In this document: piece by piece, positions 24,401-37,800 of the stretch
How the letters are laid out: every line of letters begins with the position of its first letter
Numbering within the stretch: position 1 is the stretch's first letter
Source of the DNA: Rallus limicola
Lineage: Eukaryota > Chordata > Aves > Gruiformes > Rallidae
Length of the DNA stretch: 64,000 nucleotides
Assembly: GCA_022605955.1 (NCBI GenBank)
Contig: JAKCOZ010000058.1
Coordinates: forward strand, 2,542,001-2,606,000
Reading direction: 5' to 3'
Notes under the pieces: model-generated
Databases searched by the model: none
What the model was told of the DNA's origin: nothing
Seen by the model: only the letters and a program-made list of their open reading frames with translations
Position numbers and translations under genes: made by a program

Positions 24401-27397
24401 CAAACAAAAAGAGACTGTGCTTCACCCATTTCACTGGTACCTTTGTAACCTACCTAGTCCCAAAGCTGGAAGACAGACCATGTCCAGCCCTTGCAGCTGA
24501 AGCTGTCTTTGGAAATAAACAATAAACAAATCTCATCCTCTTTTCCCAAATACTATTATTTCTCTGGGATGCAGGTGTTTGCAATCCCACCCTCAGCCTT
24601 TGTCACACCCTCAGTACATTATTCAAAGCCCAACCAGACTGGGTGAGAAAGTTCACCATAAAATTTCAAGACCCCCTGGGGACACCTGGTATCTCTGCTA
24701 CAACAGCTCAAGGGAGGTCGATCAGCAGAGCATGCTGGGCATCTGTGTGGTGACAAATCAAGTCTCAAAACATTTCAATCTGCTGCTTAACAATGGATAG
24801 CAACTTTGCCACATTAGTCACTATGAAAAAATCTTTTCCAGAGATGATGGCAGGGTTCTTTAACCCCATAGTGGGAGGTGCACTCAGGAGGCTGCCTTGT
24901 CTCTACTCCCATCAGGCCTTCTGAAGACAGACATTCATTGTCATGTGGATGTCATGTCAATGTCTTGTCATTGTCATGTCAAGGATGGCTGCAGCAAGAG
25001 ATGAGCATGGCTGTGCACCTAAACATGGTGCAGAACAAGAAGTCCTTCTCAGGGACCTCCTCAAAGGGAGTTCTTTGGCCAATAAGCAAGAGGGATCAGC
25101 ACTATGTACATGAAATGACCCAGAGAATAAAAGTTATATGCAAGAAATTAACAAAGCAATTTTTCAAGCTACTTCCTCGTTATGTAAGATGGAGAACAGC
25201 AGCAAAAGTGCAGGAGGAAGACTAGGAGGAAGGCTTCATTCTCCAAACAATAATGAACTGGAGAGCTGCATACTCTTGTTTCTGCAGTTCTCCCCATAAC
25301 ACACACACATACCCCCCCATCCAGTAACAGCCACATTTAAAGCAAAGCATGGTTTCTTCTTCTGGGACACAATAATGTTCACAATATGAAGTGGAACAAG
25401 AAAGCTTCATGCTTTAGATGTCCTTTATCAGCACTACACATACATGCCAACAGGGTTATTACCCTAATCACAAACATCAACAGCAAATTAGCCCTGTTTA
25501 AAATCCAATGGCAACAACAGCAGAAATCAAATACATGCATTCTCTAGTAACAGTCTGTGAGCTTTTTTTTTGTGGATGCACACACATAGCCTCTTGCCAC
25601 TGAAAATCAGTTTAGCATTCACTGCACAAGCATCTTCATTTCTGCCAAAATCATTTCCAGCATTCCCGTTCTATGTGCCACAGAAAGTGTTAGTGCCAGT
25701 AAGAACTCATATGAGGTTTTGTCCTCTCTTACCCCTGCACACCTACACACTCAAACAAACGGCTCACCAACTGTACGCCTGTTCACTCTAAAACCACTCC
25801 TTAGCAAATTGCAAAGCTATTGCTTTCAGGTTTGACTTTGCAATGAAAAAGGAGAGAAAAATGGCTGCTAAGACAGTTTCATGCATTTGCTTGAAAAAGA
25901 AAGCAGAACATCTCACACTTTATGAAATGGAAAAGATCAAGTAATGCGGCTCATGCTGCCTACAAGCTGCAGAATACTGAGAAACAGCCTGTCTGGGGCT
26001 TGGCAGAAGGATGGACCCTCTTTGGGGAATCAACTTCATATGAAAGGCCACTGCCATTGCATTTGGAAAGCACCTTTCTTAAAAGAACCTAATATAATGA
26101 ATTGTGTCTCATTTCATGTGTCCTGACCTTCCCTCTCCTCCCCTCTCCCTGTAGAAGACATTCCCAAAGCTATGTGGGATAATTTATTTCCAGGAAATGT
26201 GCCTCAATAGTTATATTACTTGGCACAACACAATCACCTTCATACTGCTTAATGTCAAGTATCACAATTGGTTTGTTAGGAGAGCTGTTAAAAATAAAAT
26301 AGTAAATAGCTTCAGGAATTTATAATTTTCTGAAAAGCAAATATTTCAGCTACCTCTAACTATACATAGGGCTGGGAGAAGCATTTCCAACTTGACCCCC
26401 AAGAACCATTGCCAGTTCCATGTTCACAGGTTTGCTGGGTGGCTGCAAGTAAAGACTAATTAGAGCACTTTGTCATGAGTAGGTGATGGTTCTGGTTTTA
26501 CTTAGATTAGACACAAAAGCAGATCACTTCAGATCCAATTTATTCCACGTCTGGGGTTTTCAGTAATAAACATAAGGGAAGCTACAAGATTAATTTCAAA
26601 GCATCCAGTAAGTAAATGCCTGGAGAGCAAAATTTATGTTGTTTAACACAACATTAGCAGTGGTTAAGGACAAAACAGTGAACTTCTTTTCACAAAAAAA
26701 AAATAGAAGTTGCAATTTCAAATCTAACAGTGGTATTCATAAATCCAAACTGAATTGTTTTGCCTTTAAGAAAAAAAACAACCAGCCAAAAAACACAAGA
26801 AAAAAGTGTGATGAAATCAAGACATTTAATGTATGAAGTGTTTTAAAATATTTTGTTTTGCAGTTTAACAGAAAACACACAACTCAGTTACTCAAAGGTA
26901 TCTTTCTGGATTAGCATTTTACCCAAAACAAAACAACACAAAATGTCCCTGAATAATCCTGAAAGGATTATCCTGATAATCCTGAAAGGTATTTTCCCAG
27001 CAAACCAACAACATTTATCTTACACATAGTACCAATTCTGACAACGGAAGAAATAGAAAGCAACTGAAAGTTCAAAGAACATGGAATAAGATTTTTCAGA
27101 AGTGTTCATTTCTGGGCTAACGAGAATTTTATCATTAACTTCCCTGGGAGCAGGAGTAGGTCTAATACAAACAGTTCTGAATATCTCTAGCAATGAGTAA
27201 TGAAAGCAGGAGGAATACAAGATGATGTATGACCTGCAGGTAGAACTAGTGCATAGCTAATAGAATATTTTCCCATATTTCCCATTCAGCATGTGTCAGT
27301 GTACAATCTAAATTAATGACTTTGCAGTTTCAAATGGTTTGATTCATCTTCCATCTCCTTATCAGGAGCACAGAGAAATCTGCCGGGGTAGACTGAA
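21425..27397. other. Unassigned intronic sequence, about 6 kb
   Basis: AT-rich DNA without a recognised exon or transposable element. Small features: an A-run at 21948-21957; a degenerate TGTCAT-type cluster at 24936-24983; and an AATCCTGA(AAGG) cluster near 26951-26988. No open frame has recognisable motifs. Confidence 0.4.
24936..24983. repeat. Degenerate ATGTCA/TGTCAT mini-cluster
   Basis: Repeated short words: CATTGTCATGT occurs twice (starting 24936 and 24969) and TGTCATGTCAA occurs twice within 48 bp. Local slippage is the simplest explanation. Confidence 0.7.
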
Positions 27398-29655
27398 GCA
27401 TAGAATCATGGAGTAGTTTTGGCTGGAAAGGACCTTAAAGATCATCTGGTTCCAACCTCGCTGCCATGGGCAGGTACACCTCTCACTAGACCAGGCTGAT
27501 CAAGGCCTCACGAGGGAGGCAGCATCCACTGCTTCCCTCAGCAACCTGTGCCAGTCCTCATCACCCTCATAGTAAAGAATTTATTCCTAATATGCAATCT
27601 AAATCTACTCCCTTCCAATTTAGAACCATTCCCCCTCGTCCTATCACTACATGCCCTTCTAAAAAGTCCCTCCCCAGCTTCCTTGTAGTCCCCGTTCAGG
27701 TACTGGAAGGCTGCTATAAGATCCCCTTGGAGCTTTCTCTTCCCCAGGCTGAACCACCTCAACTCTCTCAGCCTGTACACAGTACTCAAGGTGGGATCTC
27801 ATGAGAGTGGAGTAAGGCAGGGAGAATCACCTCCCTCAACCTGCTGCCCATGCTCTTTTTGATGCAGCCCAGGATACAGTTGGCCTCTTGGGCTGAGAGT
27901 GCACATTGTTGGCTCACGTTGAGCTTCTCATCCACCAGCACTCCTAGGTTCTTCTCTACAGGGCTGCTCTCTATCACATCATCCCCCAGACTGTATTGAT
28001 GACACGGATTGTCCCAATCCACATGCAGGACCTTGCACTTGTACTTATTGAACCTCATGAGATTTCTGTGGGCCCACTCACTTCTCCAGCTTCTCCAGGT
28101 CCCTGTGGATGACATCCCATACTTTGGGAGCATCAACTGCACCACTCAGCTTGGTGTCATCCACAAACTTGCTGATGCACTTAACCTCACCATCAATGTC
28201 ATTGATGAAGATATTAAATAATACCGGTCCCAGTATGGACCCCTGAGGGACACCACTTGTCACAGATCTCCATCTGGACATTGAGCTGTTGATGACTACT
28301 CTCTGGATGCAACCATCCATCCAATTCCTTATCCACCAAACAGTCTACTCATACAATCCATCTCTCCAGTTTAGAGAGAAGGATGTTGTGGGGAAGTATC
28401 AAAGGCTTTACAGAAGTCCAGATAGATTACTTCCAGTCCTTTTCCTGTGTCCATTGACATGATCACCTCATAGAAAGCCATTAGGCTGGACAGACAGGAC
28501 CTGCCCCAGTGAAGCCATGCTGACTGTCTTGTCTTCCATGTGCCTTGGTATTGCTTCTAGGAGGATCTGTTCCATGATCTTCCAAGGCACCTTTTTTTAA
28601 AAAAAAGGCACAATGTTGCCCTTCTTCCCGTCACCAGGGAATTCCCCTGACTGCCATGACTTTCCATATATGATGGAGGACAACTTGGCAACCACATCAG
28701 CCAATTCCCTCAGGACTCTGGGATGCATCTTATCAAGTCCCATAGACATATATGTTCAGGTTCCTCAGGTGGCAATGAACCAGATCTCATCCTTCTGTAG
28801 ATTGATCTTTACCCCCATGTGCCCCATCTTACTGTCCACTGACCCAGGAAGGGTGAGGAGAGCTGTCGCTAGTGAAGACTAAGGCAAAGAAGTTGAGTAC
28901 CTCAGCCTTCTCCTCGTCTGTTGATACAAGGTCACCATTTTCATCCATCAGGGTGGGTACACTTTCTTTCACCTTCCTTTTCTGGTTGACATACCTGCAG
29001 AAGGCCTTGTTATTCTTTGCATCCCTTGCCAAGTTCAGCTCTAGCTGTACCTTGGTCTTCCTGACCCAACCCTACCTAACTGGGTATCATTCCTGTATTC
29101 TTCCCAGGTTACCTGTCCCTGCTTGCACAGTTGCCTCTTGCTCTTTAGTTTGACCAGCAGGTCTTGACTCAACCATGCTGGTCTCCTCTCTTCTCTGCCT
29201 GATTTCCTACATCTGGGAACTGAGAGCTCTTACGCTCTATGGAAAACACCCTTCAAGATCTGCCAGCTCTGTTCTGCTCCCTCATTCCTGAGGGCTATTT
29301 CCCAGAGGGTCCTACTGATTAACTCCTTGAAGAGCTGAAAGTTTGCTTTCCTAAAATTTAGTGTCCTAACTACACTCCTTGCCTGTCCCATATTCCTACA
29401 GACCTTGAACTTTAACAAAGTGTGATCACTGCAACCCAGGCTGCCTCCAATCTTAATGTCACTGACAAGACCACACCCATAGGTGACCATCAGGGCTAGT
29501 ATTGCATGCCTTTGGGTAGGGGTGCCTATTACCTGGGCTAAGAAGTTATCTTCAATGCACTCTAGGAGTCTTCTGGATTGACTATAGCTTGTCATGCTGC
29601 TTTTCCAACAGACGTCAGGGTGATTGAAGCATGTACATGACCTGCACATTTTAGC
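27398..29655 (-). mobile_element. CR1 LINE, long copy with EN and RT remnants
   Basis: The tail is at 27398 (antisense GCATAGAATCATGG, then GGCTGGAAAGGACCTTAAAG). Minus-strand frames carry ordered pieces of CR1 ORF2. Reading from high to low coordinates, the C-terminal part of the AP-type endonuclease (FNHPDVCWKS and GCSDHTL, 29230-29664) comes first. Next are the linker (KAEVLN-FFALVF, 28829-29032) and an RT core with SGVPQGS and the catalytic-box variant FVDDTK (28078-28320). The C-terminal domain (27786-28145) follows. Frames are broken between and within segments, so it is inactive. The 5' half of the endonuclease is missing. It is in sense with TMTC1. Confidence 0.94.
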
Positions 29656-30439
29656 AGAGTGCAAAACCCCATTCTTCCTCTACTTTTGAATTAGGTGTAT
29701 GTTTAAGGAAGAGAAACTTCTGTACAACTTCAAAAATTTTACCAACACCTTTTCTAAAGAAGCTTCCACAACACAACTGCAGAAGGAATTGCCTGTAACT
29801 CCCTATGATCCACAAATGCACCCCTTCCACATACACACAGATTTGATCTCTGACAAGTCTGGCACAACCTCACTTTAATTTCTGCAGTACAATTAATGGT
29901 GGATCTGAAATGCTGAATTGTGAAGTGTGGCTTACCACTATATTATTTACACTCAATAACAATTTCCAGATCATTTCAATTTTCCCGCATTCCCTTACTT
30001 TGCTGAAGAGGAATCTTCTGTATTCAACATTTAAGTTTTAGAAGCATAGTAAAGGTATCAATACAACTGGTTTCATTTTCAAAGGGCTCTGCACTTGACA
30101 GTTCCCAGTCCTGTTTGAAGCAGTGACAAAGAGCCTAATGACTATGGGGGAGGCAGAGGCACTTAACAACTTCAGTGGGGTTTGGATCATTAACTCTAAT
30201 TGAATGCAGGACTCCAGGCCCAGTTTTGCCTTCAAATCAGACCAATTAGAGACACAGGCATTCAACTTAAAGGGATATTTTCATCTGTCAAGCTTGCATG
30301 CATTAGTTATGTAGCAGCATGGGGTTTTTTCACCTCAATCCAACATATTTGAGAGGAAAACTTGCGCTTACTGATCATTTCACATGAAGTAACAAAAGAT
30401 TTTAAGCAAAACATTGCATTGCATGTGTTTCAGCGTTAC
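29656..30439. other. Intronic sequence adjacent to TMTC1 exon donor
   Basis: Unique-looking DNA between the CR1 5' break and the splice donor at 30439-30438. Nothing else was recognised. Confidence 0.5.
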
Positions 30440-30629
30440 CTTGAATGCAGCTATGCAGTGTAGGCTGAGTAATGTCATCACCAGTACCAGGAACACTGTG
30501 GCTAAGTTCCTTGCATCCCAGACAGATTCAATCAAAGGGATGCTGCCGACCTGCCAGTCGTAGCACAGGGTGATTGGTGCCAGCAGAAGCCATGCGTTGA
30601 AGGCCAGAAGGTACGAGTAAGTTAGAAAT
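30440..30629 (-). CDS. TMTC1: TMTC1 internal exon (190 bp, upstream of the two)
   Basis: This exon encodes 63 codons preceded by one base completing a split codon. On the minus strand the acceptor is TTTTCTCTTGTAG ahead of 30629 and the donor is GTAACG after 30440; phase 2 in, 0 out. The translation opens [20 protein letters not shown], a membrane segment. It continues through the DUF1736 core [20 protein letters not shown] and ends with a second hydrophobic helix, [10 protein letters not shown] through [10 protein letters not shown]. The YDW...GSIPL...D.RNL pattern is shared by TMTC proteins. LAFN-WLLLAP and LSLHC-AAFK match human TMTC1 as I remember it, with conservative changes, and not TMTC2-4. 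The function known for the family is ER O-mannosylation of cadherins. The exon is partial gene content: upstream exons are not in the window. Confidence 0.96.
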
Positions 30630-31524
30630 CTACAAGAGAAAACAGGTAACGTAACACATGGAATGACTGCCATCACATAAAACGTCTTCCCTTGCAATTA
30701 CCACTCACTATACAGGAGGAGGAAAGAAAAAAAATCAGCTTTGCACTCCCAGGCAACACAATACATCTCTGTCAATACAGAGATGCTAAGACAGACAGGG
30801 GGCACTCCAACGGGTCACTTAAAGAAATAACAAAAGATCAATAATACTTATGTGGTTTCTACACACCAGCCTTTGGAAAATTAATACATCGCCACCTCAC
30901 ATTCAAATGCTAGATTTTTAAAGTGACTTTCTATCACCTTCAACAATAGATGAATAATAACTAAGCAGGTACATACATATATTGAACTGTTTCACAGTTT
31001 ACTGCATCACTCATGTAATATAAAATATCCCTCTAGCTGAGTTTAACTTACTGTTTGTCCTGTGTGCACAATGTTGAGCAAATAAAGTCAGACCTTTCTG
31101 TCTTTTCTCTTTGTATCCCAGCACAGACAGAAAAAAATAGAGTAGAAAGGAAGCACAGGGTGATTCTCAGCTGATCCCATCACAGCTTGTTAGGGCTGGG
31201 GACAGCTTGCATGAGATCACCACGGAAGTAATGGAGAAGTAGGGAGTCTTTCAAATTGTTGTAATCTTCATTAACTGGTATTCTCAATAGGGAGGAAATT
31301 AATGGAGAATGGAAATCAGGAACCATGCTGCCCTCTGGGAAGTACGCAGGGCTTTCCGAAGACTTAACAAGAACAGCATGTGTGCAACTGGGCCACAGAA
31401 AACAGAATAAAATTAAAATAAAAGAAAAAATAAAACCAAACTAATATCCCCTCTCCCCCGCCCCCTGTCACCTTTTGCTGCTTGGCACCTACTTGTCCAA
31501 AAGAACCTCCCCCTCAAACCACAT
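30630..31524. other. Unassigned intronic sequence
   Basis: Contains the splice acceptor polypyrimidine tract next to 30630. Otherwise nothing was recognised. Confidence 0.45.
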
Positions 31525-31866
31525 TTCATGGACTCACAGAATGGTTTGGGTTGGAAGGGACCTTAAAGACCATCTAGTTCCACCCTCCTCTGCCACAGGC
31601 AGGGACAACCTCCAGTACACGTGGTTACCCAAAGCTCCATCAAATCTGGCCTTGAACACTGCCAGAGAGGGGGCACAGCTTCTCTGGGCAACCTCTTCAG
31701 TGCTTCACCACCTTAGGAGTGAATAATTTCTTCCTGATATCTACTCTAAGTCTCCCCTCTTTTAGTTTAAAGCCATTACTCCTTGTTCTATTGCTATATG
31801 CCCTTATAAAAAGCCACAGAATCACAAGGATGGAAAAGACCTTTAAGCCCCTCTCCAGCTTTCACA
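31525..31866 (-). mobile_element. CR1 LINE 3' fragment carrying a nested insertion
   Basis: Antisense CR1 tail (TTCATGGACTCACAGAATGG, then TTTGGGTTGGAAGGGACCTT) continuing through the 3' UTR to CCCTTATAAAAAG. After 34 foreign nucleotides (31814-31847) the same CR1 resumes with CCCCTCTCCAGCTTTC. It is truncated near 31866. Confidence 0.92.
31814..31847 (-). mobile_element. 34-nt CR1 tail nested inside a CR1
   Basis: The inserted segment reads CCACAGAATCACAAGGATGG followed by AAAAGACCTTTAAG, which is itself the antisense terminal sequence of a CR1. It interrupts the host CR1 between two blocks that are normally contiguous. AAGCC flanks it on both sides (31811-31815 and 31845-31849). Confidence 0.75.
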
Positions 31867-34800
31867 TACTTTTTGGTATGCAAGAGGCTGGAGATTATCC
31901 CAGCAATCATAAATTCAACCAAGCAAAACTATGACAACCTTAGAACAAACACTTCCTCTGCAAATGGAAAAATCCACACAGTCTGCTTTGGCTGTTGTTA
32001 TCACACCCAGTTGCCAAGGTGCCTTTAGCAGTTTTATTAAAATGATAACAAAGGATGCCCAAGCGATGTTGTACCATGTAAACAGACACTTAGAAACATG
32101 CCTCTTTGGGGTCAAAATACAGTCCCCTACAACAGCACTTACAATATCACATCAGACATATGGCAGAAGGGGTAAGACACTGAAACTAATTGTGACTGAC
32201 TCCAGGCAAGATGGATGTTCCTAGATATGCATTTGGCCAAGATGCAGAGATCAAACAAACCTAAATTTCTGTGGAAGTATCTTTGAATACCCACGAACAG
32301 TTGGGCTATCAGTTTGTCTTCTCATCGGAAAAAAAAAACGTCCACAGCAGCACAGCAACCCAAAAGTATGGACCCCTTACAAAGTTGGAATAATGTTTCA
32401 TTGTAAACAGCGGAAAAGGCGCATTCTCATTTCCCTGCAATTTTACCTTCCCAATTCTGTTGGAAAATTGAATATTCCCAAATTTTTAACGTTTTCAGCC
32501 ATTTTGTACAATTCCATTCCTCCATTTTCTTGCCCTTCACCACCCTGAAGTAGTAAACAACAGGAAAAAAGAGAGAAAACTAATTTTCTCTCTTAACAAG
32601 CAGTGATTAGAAGACCAGTTTCTATTTAGGAAAGCATCTCACAAAACCGTAAGCTAATTCTACTGAAACTCCTCTCTCAATTTAGATTGTTCACTATTTC
32701 TTAAGAAACAACTACATCTTTTCTATTTGCCAAGCCAGTATTTTCTGGTCCACAGAGAAACTCAGCAACACAAAATATGGTGGAGTTTAATCATGCCAAA
32801 GTGCTCACTTGTGGTGATACCTGTGGCCTGGCCCCACCTCTGCTCAGCAGCAAAACAGCAGAGTCTGAATACAACTATCAGAAAGGTTTGCTGGCATTTA
32901 TTTACAGCTACTTACTTAAAAGCCAAACTGAGATCAATTTTGCACTTTTAAAATAAATTTATATCAATCTCAATAATGTTACAACATATTATATTGTCAC
33001 AAGTATGCATGTTAGACAGGATTTTCAGAACTGCTGAGTTAGTTTTACACTTGATGCCTTAGAAGAGACTAGTTTTTGGCGGTAGTGTCCTTCTATGCCA
33101 TTGCATATTAACATTTTCAATAAGCATCACAACAATCATGGTAGTTTAACATGCTAACCACAACGCACACCAGAAACTCTCCCCTACTTACTGAGCTGCT
33201 GGGTAGGAAGGATCAAGACGACATGTGGGATCTTTGCAAAGCTGCAGCACTGCAGTTATTGCCACTGATAAGGCAGGAATTGATAAATCATTAAATAGCA
33301 CAGAATAAACACACACAGTTTGCTGCCATAACTAATTGAGTCAGTTGAACAAATTTCAGAGGAATTTAGGATAGATGGCTGGGACAAACTGCTGTTAAAG
33401 ATGAGAAGACAGACTCCTGGACACGCACCAATTGAAGAAAGGTTTCTCTCCTTCCTGTGCTTGTGGGGCTTCTGTTTTCCTTAATAGCCACACACACACA
33501 CACAACTCGCTCCCAGAAGAAGATCCCAGAAGAAACGGGCAGTCACTCCTGTCCATTACAGCAATAATTAGTTTCTTAAACATGCTCTGCCAATGATGGC
33601 AAATTATTTTAAAGCCCGTGACAGTCATTACCACCTATGTACAGTCAAACAGTTTGCCTCTCCAGACCCCCTACTGGAGATCCCTTGGCCACATCTCTTG
33701 TCATCAAGCCTAAAGGCTCTTGTGGAATGTGGGTGTGCAAACAGCAGACACAGAAGTGGGATCCAGGAGGGTGCTGCCTGATTTTAGCAGGTGTTTGTAA
33801 GGTGTAAAAGCACTGAGTGAGCTCTGGTGAGCTTAGATATGCTTTCAACATTGATGACCTATCCTTGAATATGATGGACCACTGTATAAAATAAAGTGCC
33901 ACAAGCTATTGCTATTCTAGGTACAAGGATCAGAATAATAGGATGCTAACAAGAAGATGCTAAAAACTACTGATAATTCAGTGCTGCTTTTTACTTCTGG
34001 CTCTCAAAAGCACATGATATTCCTCTACATACACGTGGCTCTTGTCCCATAAGGCTAACTGGGGAGAAAGCTAAATGCATGAGAATCTCCTGACAAAGCA
34101 TCTCACCAAAGCTGACACTGCAAGGAAGCAATTGCAGATTTTGAAAAGACTCAAAGATTTGTGGAATCATTCCAGGAGCTAATTAAATTTCAGCAGCCTA
34201 CCTGCAAGTGGCAACAAAAGTATTTTCTTTTAATTAGTTGACTAATTGAATTACATTTTAAATTAATAATCTTCTCTATATTGCTGTCATGTCTGCTGAA
34301 ATTCCAAGGGAGAAAAATCCCTGCATATAACATCTCCCACTCTATCAGTTAATCCCAGGCAAAGCAGGGTATTACTGGTGAGGTGATTGGAAGAATCTGC
34401 CTCTTAATTGGCAATCAGTTTTCTCCCAGGCTGGTTAACAACATTTGCATTGCAGCAGAGTCCTTTTTTGTTTTTTTTTTTTTTTTTAAATTTGCAAATT
34501 GAACACGGAAATCCAAGTTTCAACAGGTATTGTGTGTTTCACTTCTCAGCATCTCTGGCACGCTCTGAAAAACAGCACTCTTCCTGTAGGTAGCAGGCGT
34601 TGTCATGGCAATCCAGTTTGTTTAGTTTTAAATTTTTTTTTTGTTTAAATCTACTGGTTGTGTGCTTTGAGATAAACACAGTGTGAGTCACATCTAGAAC
34701 CTGCTGCAGAAAACAACTATCTGAACTGACTGCTTCTGTAATTTCTTCCACAAATTAAAGGATGCTACTTAAAGACATAAACAATACGACATAAAATACT

Positions 34801-37800
34801 TGAGGGTTTGTCTGTTATAAAGACTATCTAGTCTCTATGCTGTAATAGAGACTAATGAGCTTGGAAAAGACCTAGTCTCAGCTCTGCCAAACCCAGGCAA
34901 TCAGAGCATATAAAGATTGCAAGATTAGCTAAAAAAAATTTAAAAGAGAGATTTATGGAAATTTATGAGGACTTTCATTTGGTTTATGATTTTTAGCTTT
35001 TTAAGCTTTTTCCTCCAGCTCCCAGGGACTGAGATTATAGCTTTGTTTCCCAAACTGTGCTATGCAAGTTATCACAAGACTCTGACCATGCCCCACCAAG
35101 GCCACACAGACAAGTGGAGGCCAGTGGCCCTATTTTTTCCAGGTGCACAGAGCAGTACAGCCTCCCGCCTACCCAATTCTGTGACAATGTATCCCCTTCC
35201 TGACAAACAAGCAGCCATCTTACCCCAAAGGCCCAGAGGGAGATGCATCTGCAACTGGAAGATTATTCTGCATGGTGAGTTTTATCAAGGCAAAGCATTC
35301 ACATAGCTGGGGGGAAAAAATAAAAAATAGACCTGTGATGATGGTAAAAATGCACTTAAGTGGTATCTGGGCAGAGAGAGGGCTGTATGAAGGTGGGACC
35401 GATCTGAAACAGAAGTACGAAGACAGTTGTTTCCCTTTCAGAAATCACAGACTTTGTTGTTAATGCTCCCCTGAGGAAGAGACCTGCGTTCTGCCAGGAA
35501 CTCCGGGAGGTTTCAGTTCACTGTAAGGGTGAGAAGAGCTCCTTTATTAGGGAAAATAGTTTCTCACTTGCATTAACAGCTGAACTGATTTCAGCTCAAT
35601 GCTCTCTTCATCCTCTACAAAGCCCTAAAATCAAGTGTGTTTGACCACTTCTCAATAATGTCCTCCTAGGGCACATGTGGTTGCAGTTACAAGCAAGTGG
35701 TGGCATTTAAGAATATTATCTTAAAATTGTATGTATTTGTGCTTCCCCTGAGGAGCTGCCAGTCCAGTCAGACCTTTCCATGAGTTTATTTTCCTGCTCT
35801 GTATATTGTCAGCCTAAATGTTTTCTTTTCAGAGCCTTAGAAGAAAAATCACACTGTCTATCCAGCATATCCAGTGACAGTGGGGTAAGACTACATGAAC
35901 AGGCAACAGACAGACTAATTCCCATTTAACATCCAAATGCATCTATCAGCTAGACAGAAAACACTTGTAACTGGCAAAAGTGCCCATGTATTCCTTTTCA
36001 TCAAAATGTTTGCATCTAGGGGAAAAGAGCTGCCACTCAGCAGAGGACAGGAGTCGGAAAGACAAAGATAAGGACAGAGTTCCACCTCGATGACTAGCAA
36101 GGTAACTCCCCCTGAAGGTGGGTTTGTGGGCACCAGGGGCACAGGCAGACAATGTTGTCCTCTATAGCTTCACAGCCTCAAGAGCTTTGATGTAGTGAAC
36201 AGCTCACTCTCTGTTGTTTCAACTCTGTGGCTAAGAATCTGAAAAAGACTTTCAAAGAGACTGAATTTCCAGTGAAACCCGAGCCTGCTGACAGAGCTTC
36301 AAACCCAGGATTGATCTCATACTGTTTTCCTCCTTCCAAGACCCCATATGCTGAGGCTGAGAGATTACTTGTGATCAAAGAAGACCCTTGGCTCCCCACC
36401 GACAGCAGCACGTGCCAGAAGTCACAAAGCCAAACCCCCCAGCCACCAGTTGGTGACTGCTTCAGAAGAGGCTCAACTGAGCCAGTGGGGGATAGAGGGT
36501 CCTCTGGGCAGCCACTGAGATACTGGTGGCAATTCCTCAGGAATTTAAAACCGGAAATCATAAAGCCACTGAGATACCAACAAACAAACGCTTCTGGAAG
36601 TTGCCCATTGTATGCATGAACATTACCTACTCTGTGCCAGTGAGAGCCAGTGGGACATCCTGGACATGCTGCTTTGCCTCAGAGACTGGCCATGGTCTAG
36701 TCCTCCTGGCACAGAAAGACTTGGAAAAATCAAAACACATTGCTTATACGAGTTAATGGCCTTTGCTTAGGCTCCACCTCCTCTGCTCTATTTTGGCAGG
36801 GAAGGTTTGCTGTTTAACCAGTGCTTGCAGTAAATGGCATGACCTATTCAAAAGGCCTATCAAGCTGATTTCCAGAGCAATGCTAACCTACCTAGGCTTG
36901 TTCATTAAACCAAAAAACCTTGAGATGCTGAAAACTTTTAAGTAGCTCTGGGAAAGCTAGTTACTCTGGGAACTTCCTACTGTAGGATGGCCTTTGTATT
37001 GTAGTACCATCTTCCAAGATAGGCTTCCTCACAAACCCCATCCCCCTTGGAATAAAAAACATACATTTTACTTGTAGCATACAGACTGTCTGGACCCTGG
37101 GTGGGCATGTCAGCAATTCTTACCAACGCTGTTACTCAACATTTGTCTAGAAGCAAGTCCTGAACACTGGGTATCTACAGAGATTACAGGTAGGGCTGAA
37201 GTTAAAGCACTTTTGGGCACACAATAGAAGGCACTGACAAATAAGGCAGAACTTTTCAACTCAAGTGTGTGCAATCCTGGCTAATTAAGAACTGAGATGT
37301 TACAGCACTCCATTTTAATGACACTTCCTACCCTAAGGTCCTATTTCATCTCTTCGGGTCACCCTTGTCAAGCAACAAGGACATAGAAACATGGCTTTCA
37401 TTTATCTCACTGGAAGTTTTAAGGTATTTGGGAATATTAGAAAACCCAGTACCTTGCAGATACTGAAGCATTCATATTCCAACTTCCAAAGCATTAATTT
37501 GCATCTCCATTCACTTCTGATTTTAGGGACAGTAATTTAGGGAACATAATGAACAGATGATTTTTTAAAAAAAGACTGAAAACTGTCACTATTTCAGCAC
37601 AGTTCATCTTCCAATGGCTAAATAAATCAACTCTCTATTTAGTGTATACAGTTGTGATGTCCAAGATTAGAGATAGGTTACACAGAACATACAGTCATGT
37701 TCTAAGGCCACACTGGGCCACACCGCAGGCACAAAGGTCTGTCCAGATGCTCTCCAGCAGTGACCACAAATTCATGCCAAGCAAAGCATGTAAGAACAGG

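Larger units (their letters stand above)
13721..30439 (-). other. TMTC1: TMTC1 intron between the two exons (16,719 bp)
   Basis: Bounded by the donor GTAACG (30439 downwards) and the acceptor ending TTGCAG (13721 upwards), with phase 0 on both sides. It contains two LTRs and two CR1 copies, annotated separately. No intervening coding exon is needed, because the two exons join directly to give the expected protein order (AAFK then KLEHKEV). Confidence 0.9.

Noticed and set aside
34463..34487. T-run as the poly(A) tail of a minus-strand processed pseudogene
   Set aside because: No gene-like sequence precedes it on the minus strand and no flanking target duplication was seen. The same applies to the T-run at 38430-38445.
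36178..36619. Overlapping 127- and 130-codon frames on opposite strands
   Set aside because: Neither shows a known motif nor matches the TMTC1 segment expected upstream of the 30440-30629 exon.
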